A DNA stretch of 24,012 bases, taken from the NCBI GenBank assembly GCA_039805565.1, contig JBDLTZ010000291.1:1-24012 (forward strand). The letters are read 5' to 3'. Under the pieces are notes generated by a model. It ran no database searches and was not told the origin of the DNA. It worked only from the letters and a program-made list of their open reading frames with translations. How positions within the stretch are numbered: position 1 is the stretch's first letter; each line of letters opens with the position of its first letter. This DNA is from CALJIC01 sp039805565 (lineage in GTDB: Bacteria; Chloroflexota; Chloroflexia; Chloroflexales; Roseiflexaceae). Of the stretch, positions 14,242 to 22,282 are shown piece after piece. A program made the translations under genes and the position numbers.

Positions 14242-17200
14242 ATGTCCGCGCCCTGGGGCAGCGACTACATCGAACTACACTGCCACTCGAGCTACAGCCT
14301 GTGCGACGGGTCCTCCCCACCCGAGGAGCTCGTCGCGCGCGCGGCCGACCTCGGCATGGATGCGCTCGCGCTGACCGACCACGACGCCGTCTACGGCGCG
14401 GTGCCGTTCGTCCGAGCGGCGAATGAGCGCGGCATCCACCCGATCCTGGGCGCCGAGCTGACGCTCGTGGGCGGCCACCACCTGACGCTGCTCGTCGAGA
14501 ACGACACCGGCTGGCGCAACCTCTGCCAGCTGATCAGCCATGCCCAGGCGCAGGCGCCGAAGGGGCAGGCGGCGCTCCCACCCGACCTGCTCGGCAACCA
14601 CGCCGACGGTCTGATCTGCCTTTCCGGCTGCCGGCAAGGGCCGGTCGCGGCCGCCGTGCGGCGGCTCGATATGACCGGCGCCACCCGGGCCGCCCGCTGG
14701 CTCTGCGAGCGTTTCGAACCGGAGCGTACGGTGATAGAGCTCCAGCACCACCTGCACCCCGGCGACACCGCGCTCGCCGGTCGAATGCTCGACATCGCGC
14801 GCCACCTCGGGCTCACGGCAGTTGCGACCAACAACGTCCACTACGCCCGGCGCGAGCAGCAGCCGCTGCACGACCTGCTGACCGCCATTCGGCACCGCAC
14901 CTCGCTTCACGACGCCGGGCCGCGCCTGCGCACGAACTCGGAGTACTACCTGAAGCCGGGCGGGCGGTTGCGCCCCCTGTTCGGTGACGCCCCGCAGGTG
15001 CTCGTGAGCACCCGCCGCATCGCCGAGCGCTGCACCTTCCGGCTCGCCTACGGCCTGCAGGACCTGCCACCCTTCCCGACCCCACCCGGCTGCGATGCCG
15101 ACAGCTATCTGGCGCGCCTGTGCGCCGACGCGCTTCCCTGCCGTTACCCCGGCTCACCCGAGCGCGCCTGCCGGCAGCTTTCCTATGAGCTGCGCGTGAT
15201 CGCCCAGGCCGGCCTCAGCAACTACGTCCTGATCGTGTGGGACATCGTGCGCCACGCGCGTGAGCACGGCATCCGCTGCCAGGGTCGCGGCTCGGCGGCC
15301 AACTCGCTCGTCGCCTACCTGCTGGGCATCAGCCCGATCGACCCGCTGCACGAGGGGCTGGTGTTCGAGCGCTTTCTGTCGGCCGAGCGCCCGGCCCTGC
15401 CCGATATCGACCTCGACATCGCCGCCGACCGCCGCGAGGAGGTAATCCAGTACGTGTTCCGCACCTACGGGCAAGCGCACGCCGCGATGGCATGTACGTT
15501 CTCGACCTTTGGCGAGCGCGCGGCCTTACGCGACGTCGCGCGGGCGCTCGACGTGACCAGCGAGCATCTGCTCACCGCGGGCGACCACACGTCGGACAAC
15601 ACCCGCGCATTGGCCGCCGAGCTCTGCCGACAGATCCAGGGACTGCCGCGCCACCTCGGGCAGCACAATGGCGGGATGGTGCTCACGCGCGCGCCGCTCG
15701 CCGAGCGCGTGCCCATCGAGCCAGCGGCCATGCGGGGGCGCGTAGTCGTGCAGTGGGACAAGGATATGCTCGAGGACGCGGGGCTGATCAAGATCGATCT
15801 GCTCGGCCTCCGCATGCTCTCCGCGCTCACAGAGGCCGAGGCCCTGGTGCGTGCGACGGCGGACCCGGCCCTCACGCTCGACCGGCTCACGTTTGACGAC
15901 CCGCAGGTCTACGCGATGATCGCGGCGGCCGACACGATCGGGGTGTTTCAGGTCGAGAGCCGCGCCCAGGCGCAGGTGCTGCCGAAGCTCCGCCCGGCGT
16001 GCTTTGCCGATCTCGTGGTGGCGATCTCGCTGATCCGCCCCGGGCCGCTCCAGGGCAACATGGTGCACCCCTACCTCAAGCGGCGCGTCGGCATCGAGCC
16101 GGTGAGCTACGCCCACCCGCGCCTCCAAGCGGCGCTCGAAGAAACGCTGGGGGTGATCCTGTTTCAGGAGCAGGTGATCAAAGTGGCGCGCGACCTGGCG
16201 GGCTTTACGGCCGGCGAGGGAGAGCGGCTGCGGCGCGCGCTTGGGGCGGGCAAAGGGCCGGAGGCAGTCGCGCCGTTTCGCGAGGCGTTCCTGGCCGGCG
16301 CCGCACGGAACGGCGTGGCAGCGGCGACGGCAAACACGGTGTTCGGGCAGCTCGAAGCCTTCGGCGGCTACTCGTTCCCGAAGTCGCACGCGGCGGCCTT
16401 CGCGGTGATCGTCTACCAGTCGGCCTACCTCAAGCGCTACCACTCATCCGCGCTGCTGGTGGGGCTGCTGAATGCCCAGCCGATGGGCTTCTGGCCGCCG
16501 GCCGTGCTGGTGCGCGACGCACGGCGGCACGGGGTGCGCGTGCTGCCGCTCGACATTCGGACGAGCGACGCACGCTGCACACTCACGGGCGATGGGGCGG
16601 TGCGCCTGGGGCTGAGCTACGTGCTGGGGCTGGGGGAGACGGGCACGGAGCGTATCCTCGCCGCCCGGCGTGAGCGCTCCTTCGCCGGCCTCCCCGACCT
16701 GTGCGCGCGGACGCGGCTGCCGAAGGGTCTGGTCGAGAAGCTCGTGCTGGCCGGCGCGTGCGACAGCTGGGGGATCGAGCGGCGGCAGCTCGTGTGGCAG
16801 CTCGGGACGCTGCGCTACGAGGCCGACGAGCTCGACCTACCTATCCCGGGCAGCACCGTGGAGCTCCCGCCGCTGCGTGCGGATGAGGCGCAGTCGCTGC
16901 AAGAGGCGCTGCTCGGCGTATCCACCGCCGAGCACGTACTAGCGCGCTGGCGCGATGCTCTGACCGAGCGCGGCTACATGGGGAGCGCGGCCCTCGCGCG
17001 CTGCCCAGCCGGACAGCGCGTGCAGGTGGTCGGCACGGTCGTGGTCCACCAGGCCCCGCCGACGGCCAAGGGCTTCCACTTTGTGACACTGGAGGACGAG
17101 GACGGGATGATCAACGTGATCGTCCGGCCGCATCTGACACCGCTGTACCGCGAGCGGAGAAGCGGCCACATGCTGAAGGTCGAGGGCGTGGTCCAGGTGG

Positions 17201-17256
17201 AGGCTGGCGTCGTGAACGTCCTCGCCACGCGCCTCACACTGCTCCAGGGCGGCTGA
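14242..17256 (+). CDS. dnaE2: Error-prone DNA polymerase III alpha subunit DnaE2
   Basis: The 1004-residue protein has the C-family polymerase layout of DnaE2. A PHP domain opens it (ELHCHSSYSLCDGSSP at 11-26, LTDHDAVYG at 44-52). The palm carries Asp390 and Asp392 (PDIDLDI) and Asp519 (IKIDLLGLR), giving all three catalytic acids. The segment FPKSHAAAFAVIVYQSAYLK is typical of the family. An OB-fold domain closes it (GTVVVHQAPPTAKG, FVTLEDEDGMINVIV). It lacks the extra C-terminal tau-binding region of replicative DnaE, and is slightly short for DnaE2. It copies damaged templates with low fidelity in the SOS response. It starts 21 bases after the DUF6504-like gene, with AGGTGG upstream of the ATG. 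Confidence 0.95.
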   Translation: MSAPWGSDYIELHCHSSYSLCDGSSPPEELVARAADLGMDALALTDHDAVYGAVPFVRAANERGIHPILGAELTLVGGHHLTLLVENDTGWRNLCQLISHAQAQAPKGQAALPPDLLGNHADGLICLSGCRQGPVAAAVRRLDMTGATRAARWLCERFEPERTVIELQHHLHPGDTALAGRMLDIARHLGLTAVATNNVHYARREQQPLHDLLTAIRHRTSLHDAGPRLRTNSEYYLKPGGRLRPLFGDAPQVLVSTRRIAERCTFRLAYGLQDLPPFPTPPGCDADSYLARLCADALPCRYPGSPERACRQLSYELRVIAQAGLSNYVLIVWDIVRHAREHGIRCQGRGSAANSLVAYLLGISPIDPLHEGLVFERFLSAERPALPDIDLDIAADRREEVIQYVFRTYGQAHAAMACTFSTFGERAALRDVARALDVTSEHLLTAGDHTSDNTRALAAELCRQIQGLPRHLGQHNGGMVLTRAPLAERVPIEPAAMRGRVVVQWDKDMLEDAGLIKIDLLGLRMLSALTEAEALVRATADPALTLDRLTFDDPQVYAMIAAADTIGVFQVESRAQAQVLPKLRPACFADLVVAISLIRPGPLQGNMVHPYLKRRVGIEPVSYAHPRLQAALEETLGVILFQEQVIKVARDLAGFTAGEGERLRRALGAGKGPEAVAPFREAFLAGAARNGVAAATANTVFGQLEAFGGYSFPKSHAAAFAVIVYQSAYLKRYHSSALLVGLLNAQPMGFWPPAVLVRDARRHGVRVLPLDIRTSDARCTLTGDGAVRLGLSYVLGLGETGTERILAARRERSFAGLPDLCARTRLPKGLVEKLVLAGACDSWGIERRQLVWQLGTLRYEADELDLPIPGSTVELPPLRADEAQSLQEALLGVSTAEHVLARWRDALTERGYMGSAALARCPAGQRVQVVGTVVVHQAPPTAKGFHFVTLEDEDGMINVIVRPHLTPLYRERRSGHMLKVEGVVQVEAGVVNVLATRLTLLQGG

Positions 17257-17276
17257 CACCAGCACCACTGCTGGTG
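17257..17276 (+). terminator. Short hairpin after dnaE2
   Basis: CACCAGCA and TGCTGGTG (8-bp stem, 4-base loop) start immediately after the dnaE2 stop codon. No T-run follows, so termination here is uncertain. Confidence 0.3.
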
Positions 17277-17321
17277 CGTGATGATGTATGATAGCCACAG
17301 CCATCACACCGGGAGAGCCAG

Positions 17322-18299
17322 ATGATACCCATTCACGAGCACCTGTTTGGCGATGAGCGCCCGTTCGCTGCCTGCCACGCACCGACTATCGCCGCGCTGC
17401 CGGACGGCAACCTGATCGCGGCCTGGTTCGCGGGTACCGCCGAGGGCCACCACGACACGGCGATCTGGGGCGCAAGGCGCACACCCGCCGGCTGGTCGCC
17501 GCCGCGCCTGCTGGTGAAGGTGGGCGAGGTGCCGCACTGGAACCCGGTGCTGTTCTCCGCGCCGGACGGCGTGCTGCACCTGTGGTGGAAGGTCGGCCCG
17601 TCGCCACGGGACTGGACCACCTGGACGATGACCTCAGCCGACGGTGGCCAGCGCTGGTCTTCGCCGCGCACACTCGTGCCGGGCGACATCGGCGGGCGCG
17701 GGCCAGTAAAGAACAAGGTCATCGTCCTCAGCGACGGCACGTGGCTCGCGCCGGCCTCGCGCGAGACCGCGGAGCGCTGGGAGGTGTTCGTCGACCGCAG
17801 CGACGATGGCGGGCAGACGTGGGTGCGCTCCCCCGCGCTCCCTCACGATCCTGCCCTGACGGGTCTCGGCGTCATCCAGCCGGCCCTGTGGGAGTCCGGG
17901 CCCGCCCAGGTGCATATGCTGAACCGCAGCACCTGCGAACGCGTGTGTCGCAGTGACTCGACTGACGGCGGGCGCACCTGGCGGACGGTCGCCCCGACAG
18001 ACCTCCCCAACAACAACAGTGGCCTCGACCTCGCGCGCCTGCCGGACGGGCGGCTGGTGCTGGCGTGCAACCCGGTGGCAGGCAACTGGGCCGCACGCAC
18101 TCCGCTCACGCTGCTGCTGTCCGGCGACAATGGGGCCACCTGGCGCATCTGGCGCGACCTGGAGACGGCGGACGGCGAGTACTCCTACCCGTCGATCATC
18201 CCCGTTCCCGGTGGCGTAGCAGTCGTCTACACCTGGCGGCGCGAGCGCATCGCGTGCTGGACGGGGCCGGTGCTGGACGAGGAGCAGCGGCACTCCTAA
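17322..18299 (+). CDS. Sialidase-superfamily (BNR/Asp-box) protein, cytosolic
   Basis: The 325-residue protein has the six-bladed beta-propeller pattern of the sialidase superfamily. Four Asp-boxes (SxDxGxxW type) are seen: SADGGQRW at 105-112, SDDGGQTW at 160-167, STDGGRTW at 213-220 and SGDNGATW at 267-274. It resembles the BNR-repeat-like family with an N-terminal HAPTIAALPDGNLIAAWFAG block. There is no signal peptide, so it should act in the cytosol, unlike most secreted sialidases. The exact substrate is unknown: family members include exo-sialidases and other glycoside-active enzymes. The ATG follows GGGAGAG. A TATGAT at 17287-17292 could be a -10 box of its own promoter. Confidence 0.85.
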   Translation: MIPIHEHLFGDERPFAACHAPTIAALPDGNLIAAWFAGTAEGHHDTAIWGARRTPAGWSPPRLLVKVGEVPHWNPVLFSAPDGVLHLWWKVGPSPRDWTTWTMTSADGGQRWSSPRTLVPGDIGGRGPVKNKVIVLSDGTWLAPASRETAERWEVFVDRSDDGGQTWVRSPALPHDPALTGLGVIQPALWESGPAQVHMLNRSTCERVCRSDSTDGGRTWRTVAPTDLPNNNSGLDLARLPDGRLVLACNPVAGNWAARTPLTLLLSGDNGATWRIWRDLETADGEYSYPSIIPVPGGVAVVYTWRRERIACWTGPVLDEEQRHS

Positions 18300-18320
18300 G
18301 CGCCGCGCTGCGCAAGACCA

Positions 18321-19220
18321 TCAGGAATCGCTGAGCACGGCGTCGATGACACGGCGAGCCTCGGCTGCCTTCGCAGGCTCGGTCGCGCGAGATTCGGCGA
18401 GGGTGATGAGCGCCTTCCACAGTGCCCAGCCACGACCGCGCATCCAGGTCGCGTCGTCGAGCGGCAGCGCCTGGCGGAACACCGCCCGACTCTCCGCATC
18501 GAGCAGCGTCCAGGCGATCACCGTGTCGCAGGCCGGGTCGCCGACCCCAGACGACCCGAAGTCGATGACTGCGCTCAACCGTCCCGCCTGCACGAGCAGG
18601 TTCCCCACCGCAACATCTCCGTGGACCCAGACCGGCGCACCGTGCCAGGTCGCTGCGAGCGCTGCTTCCCACAGCTTCGTCGCCTGGTGCACGTCGATCT
18701 CGCTATCCAGAGCCGCAATGGCGCTGCGCGTTTCCGCATCGTAGACCGTGAGCGGCCCGCCGCGGAAGAAGTTGTGCGGCCCTGCCGCCGGGCCGTCGTC
18801 GGCGTTGATCCGCTGCAGGGCGATGAGAAAGCCCGCAAGCTCGGTTGCGAACGCGGTCATGTCGGCGATACGCTCGGCGCTCGCCGTCTCGCCCGCGATC
18901 CAGCGGTAGATGGACCACGGGAAGGGGTAGCCCTCCCCGGGCGCTCCCTGTGCGAGTGGACCGGGGATGGGGAGCGGGAGTTCGGGCGCCAGGAGCGGCA
19001 GCCAGCGGTGCTCCTTCTCGACCTGGCGCACATACCGTTCAGCACTTGGCAGGCGCACACTCATGTTCGCGCCGAGCCGAAAGGTGCGGTTGTCCCAACC
19101 CTGCGGCTCGGCCGGCGTAAGCGGCAGATCTGCCAGCTGGGGGAACTGGGCCGCGAGCAAGCGCCGCACCAGCACTATGTCGATCACGTCTGCGGTGAAC
19201 TCGGTGTCCTGTGGAGCCAT
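18321..19220 (-). CDS. Aminoglycoside phosphotransferase-family kinase
   Basis: The 299-residue protein has an APH kinase fold. The catalytic loop HGDVAVGN (His200, Asp202, Asn207) and the metal-binding DFG (IDFGSSGVGDPACD, Asp220) are intact, and the hinge region is SIYRWIAGE. N-terminal GWDNRTFRLG fits the nucleotide-binding loop. Most such chromosomal proteins phosphorylate small metabolites and are not proven resistance genes; sequence alone cannot give the substrate. The start was set at 19218-19220, preceded by AGGAAG, rather than the longer frame from 19301. It is convergent with the sialidase-fold gene, with only 21 bases between stops. Confidence 0.85.
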   Translation of the reverse strand: MAPQDTEFTADVIDIVLVRRLLAAQFPQLADLPLTPAEPQGWDNRTFRLGANMSVRLPSAERYVRQVEKEHRWLPLLAPELPLPIPGPLAQGAPGEGYPFPWSIYRWIAGETASAERIADMTAFATELAGFLIALQRINADDGPAAGPHNFFRGGPLTVYDAETRSAIAALDSEIDVHQATKLWEAALAATWHGAPVWVHGDVAVGNLLVQAGRLSAVIDFGSSGVGDPACDTVIAWTLLDAESRAVFRQALPLDDATWMRGRGWALWKALITLAESRATEPAKAAEARRVIDAVLSDS

Positions 19221-19567
19221 AGGGATGTCTTCCTGTCGCGCTGCCCGCATCCACGAGCGCATCGTCGCCTTGGTTGCCGTGCCTTTGCTTCGTCCGACCA
19301 CTGAGCCATGGTAGGCGTAGGTGCCAGACCTGTATCAGACTGCTCAGGGGTGGACCGAACTCGTCGTTGCTTATGCGTGCTTCTCAACGGGTTGAAGAGC
19401 GAAAGCTACAGACTTTTCGCGGATGGATGTAGGATTGGGACATACCCATGAGCCAGGGTCGCAACGGTCGACGCGATTCTGAAGAGGCATTACGTTTGTC
19501 CATAATTGATGATCAGGGTTGAAGGGAGACGTACTGGCAACCTATACAATAGTATCAGCAGCCACGC
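19221..19567. other. AT-richer gap between DISARM genes and kinase gene
   Basis: These 347 bases follow drmC and precede the kinase gene on the minus strand. Part of this is the upstream region of the kinase. From about 19320 to 19560 the sequence is clearly less GC-rich than the surrounding genes, with stretches such as CATAATTGATGATCAGG and CTATACAATAGTATC. No gene, terminator or integration repeat was recognised. It may mark the edge of the defence island. Confidence 0.5.
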
Positions 19568-20380
19568 CTATGTCACGTGTCGAAGTACACCTTGCTCAGC
19601 CATGCGCTCGAATTGGGTGGCAACGCTTACTGCATGTGCCTGGCTCTGCACCAGAACACCGAGCTCGATATTGAGGTTCATCGCGTGGTCGGTCAGATTC
19701 GCACTGGAGACGAAGAGCATGCGCCGATCTGCCACTGCGCACTTGGCGTGCAGCAGGCCGACATGACCATGGGAGTCAGCCGGGCGTTTGTCCGCCGGCC
19801 ACACGAAGATGCGTGCGCGCGAGGCAACCTCCGCTCCTAAAGCCTTGATCGTGTCGTGGGCCATCTTCTGGCCGCTCGGCTCGGGCGCCTCGACGCAGAT
19901 ATCAATGGTGACACCGCGGCCCGCCGCCTGCACGAGCGCGGCCGCGATCTGCGGAATCTTGTAGACAGCAAAGCTGACGATCAGCAGCGACTGAGTTGCG
20001 CTGTTGATGACTTGCAGCAGCGCCTGGTCAGTACGCCGCATACTCAGCTCGCTGACGAGCGGCCCTGTCCAGACAAGCTCGATAGCCTGTGCGCTCCGAG
20101 CAGCGCGTGTTGTCACGGCCGCGGTGCGAAGTGCAATTGCCACCTCACCGGGGGAGAGTAGGGGAGCCTCGTGCTGCCAGGTGCGTATGAAGTTGCTGAC
20201 CAGTGCGCGGACGTGCGGCTGCGGCGCGACCTGCTCGGCACGTAACCGTAGCTCGGCCCACGCTCCAGGGGCGCCGCCGGCGAGCACATCCGCAAGCACC
20301 TGCACTAGCCCCGGCGGCAGGACGCTCGCCAGATGCACCGCTCGGTCGATGAGCTGTCGCTGCGGGTCATTCATGCTCAT
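19568..20380 (-). CDS. drmC: DISARM protein DrmC (phospholipase D-like)
   Basis: The 270-residue protein has an N-terminal helical part (about 1-110) and a phospholipase-D-like domain (about 112-265) with one HKD motif: His211, Lys213 and Asp218 in HAKCAVADRR, followed by SSANLTDHAMNLNIELGV. PLD-family nucleases use this motif, often as dimers. In DISARM drmC is part of the conserved drmA-drmB-drmC core; published work found it less essential than drmA and drmB in at least one system. The start ATG overlaps the drmB stop (ATGA), so translation is coupled. It is the last gene of the operon within this window. Confidence 0.85.
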   Translation of the reverse strand: MSMNDPQRQLIDRAVHLASVLPPGLVQVLADVLAGGAPGAWAELRLRAEQVAPQPHVRALVSNFIRTWQHEAPLLSPGEVAIALRTAAVTTRAARSAQAIELVWTGPLVSELSMRRTDQALLQVINSATQSLLIVSFAVYKIPQIAAALVQAAGRGVTIDICVEAPEPSGQKMAHDTIKALGAEVASRARIFVWPADKRPADSHGHVGLLHAKCAVADRRMLFVSSANLTDHAMNLNIELGVLVQSQAHAVSVATQFERMAEQGVLRHVT

Positions 20381-22266
20381 CCGGCTACCTGGTGGAAGAA
20401 CGCCAGATCATCGCGCTCGACCGTTGACACCAGCACCGAGCGGTCGAGGTAGCGGTTCCCGCGCTCGCACGACGTTTCTGGCGCGAAGAGGCACGCGTGA
20501 CACGATGCGGCGTGCACCGTGGTGCCACGCTGGCTTGGCTCGTGCTCGGCGCACAGGGGGTCTGACGCGCACTGTGCAGCTTCCCGGAGCGCGGCAACCA
20601 GGTGCCGGCGCAGCTGATCAGGTTCTCCCAGGTTGACCAGCCCACCCAGGGTCCCTTCGCTGTCAGGGGCCGCCGTGTAGATCAGCACGCCTGCCATGGG
20701 TGTGGGATTGCTGTCCGGCTCGTTCGAGTAGCGAGCGTAGATCCGCTCGCGCAGGCTGGCCGCCGTGTACCCGCACTCGAGGACGAACTGCCGCATGAGC
20801 GCATGTGCGAAGCTGTGCAGCAGCACGTAGCGCAGGCCGGGGAAGTGAGCCTCTGCCGGCAGGAGCTTGCGCGCCCGGCGCCAGCTCATGTGCGACTCCA
20901 GGAACTGGTGCTCGCGCTTTTTCGCGGCGGCGGTTGCTAGCCACGACGCAAGTTTGGCCTCGTTGAACTGCACGAACACACCTTCGCCCCGGACCTCGGC
21001 GGCAGGAACCCAGGCGGGCGGCCTACGCGACAGCGGCATGCGTCGGCTCGTGCTTGCATCTGGGCCATCGCCAAGCTCCCCCGGCGCGTCAATGCGCGTG
21101 AACCCAAGCAGCGCCCGCACCTCGCGCAGCCGCTCAACAAGAACCACACGCTCGATAGGTGTCTCGAACCCCTTCGGTGTGGCGACCTTCCGCAGCCTGA
21201 AGTCCTTTGCTGGCGTGTGACTCTGCGGGTTTGAGAACTTCTCCCACTCCAGCTGCTTGAGGTCGCTCGGGTCGTCCTTGACGCCGGCCTGCTGCTGTGC
21301 GCGGCGCTTTACGATCGCCTGCCAGATCTCCGCGTCGCTGTAGCCGACGAAATCGCCGAACGGGTTCGGCGTCATCTGGCGCACCAGTGTGATGAACTGC
21401 TCGTTCGGGACCTGCTCGAGCGCCGCCCATTTCGTCTCGACCAGCTGGGCGAGCTTGCCTGACTCGGTCGGAATGGCGAGTGCTGTGACTGAGTCGGCGA
21501 ACCACAGGTTAGATGCGCCCAGCAGGATGGTCTTCGCATGCTGATCACACGGTTTGTCGTCTGTGTCGCGCAGGTGGGGACGCCGCCCGCGGCACTTCGG
21601 CATACGTGCGCGCCCTTCCTCGCCGAACGCTTCCGAGAGTCGCCGTGGCGGTGTATCGCAGGTGTCGCACCGTATCTCCAGGTCACGCGCCTCACCGCTG
21701 GGGCCGTACTCGATCAGGCGCAGCAGGGATGCACAGTTCGTCGGCCCGCGGTGCGCGAACTCGACCCACGGGAAGTCGTCCAGGTGGCCGTTCTCGCACG
21801 CCACAAGGAAGCGCGCCGGCACCGCAACCGGGTTCTTGTCCTTCTGACAGTTGCTGTGGACATACCGTGTTCGCTCAGGGTGGAATGGGTCGTCGATGCG
21901 CGTGAACAGGCCGGTGCTGAGCGGCGCGAGGCGCTGGCAGCGCGGGCAGAACAGCCAGCGCGGGAACAGGGCGACTGGCACGCCGACCCGCGCCAGTGCG
22001 CTGAACGGATCGGGCGCACCGACGGTCGGAGGAAGCGCGGGCGGAGAGACAAGCCGCTGCACTTGGTCGCCGAGCTGCCAGCGCACGGTGCGGAGCAAAC
22101 GCTCCTCGTCGATGGTGCGCGCGACGCCCCCATCAACGGTCCAGTCTTCAAGCCCCATCACGATGGCCGACACGTGCGGAAGATCGACGAGTGCGCCAAC
22201 ACCATAGGTGAAGATGACCTGGCTGGGCCGTACCTCGCCGAGCTTTGGGTGTTTCAATGGGGGCAT
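20377..22266 (-). CDS. drmB: DISARM protein DrmB (DUF1998 domain)
   Basis: The 629-residue protein begins PKLGEVRPSQVIFTYGVGALVDLP, typical of DrmB. It has Cys pairs that suggest zinc sites: Cys107/Cys110, Cys140/Cys157, Cys200/Cys203 and Cys225/Cys240. The C-terminal DUF1998 domain is visible from LRYVLLHSFAHALMRQF through GVLIYTAAPDSEGTLGGLV to a Cys-rich end (CHACLFAPETSCERGNRYLDR). In DISARM, DrmB binds DrmA and the pair loads on DNA with a 5' overhang, with a trigger loop giving self/non-self control. The ATG at 22264-22266, after GTGGAG, was preferred to the ATG at 22464, whose product would overlap drmA. It starts 16 bases after the drmA stop. Confidence 0.88.
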   Translation of the reverse strand: MPPLKHPKLGEVRPSQVIFTYGVGALVDLPHVSAIVMGLEDWTVDGGVARTIDEERLLRTVRWQLGDQVQRLVSPPALPPTVGAPDPFSALARVGVPVALFPRWLFCPRCQRLAPLSTGLFTRIDDPFHPERTRYVHSNCQKDKNPVAVPARFLVACENGHLDDFPWVEFAHRGPTNCASLLRLIEYGPSGEARDLEIRCDTCDTPPRRLSEAFGEEGRARMPKCRGRRPHLRDTDDKPCDQHAKTILLGASNLWFADSVTALAIPTESGKLAQLVETKWAALEQVPNEQFITLVRQMTPNPFGDFVGYSDAEIWQAIVKRRAQQQAGVKDDPSDLKQLEWEKFSNPQSHTPAKDFRLRKVATPKGFETPIERVVLVERLREVRALLGFTRIDAPGELGDGPDASTSRRMPLSRRPPAWVPAAEVRGEGVFVQFNEAKLASWLATAAAKKREHQFLESHMSWRRARKLLPAEAHFPGLRYVLLHSFAHALMRQFVLECGYTAASLRERIYARYSNEPDSNPTPMAGVLIYTAAPDSEGTLGGLVNLGEPDQLRRHLVAALREAAQCASDPLCAEHEPSQRGTTVHAASCHACLFAPETSCERGNRYLDRSVLVSTVERDDLAFFHQVAG

Positions 22267-22282
22267 GATAGCTCCACGTGTA

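Noticed and set aside
15526..16443. A 305-codon open frame on the minus strand inside dnaE2
   Set aside because: It is a shadow of the high-GC codon pattern of dnaE2: its predicted protein is rich in Arg, His and Leu with no family match, and dnaE2 motifs on the plus strand are unmistakable.
18321..19220. Calling the APH-family gene an antibiotic resistance gene
   Set aside because: The kinase motifs are intact, but similarity to a named resistance enzyme was not recognised and many such chromosomal kinases act on metabolites.
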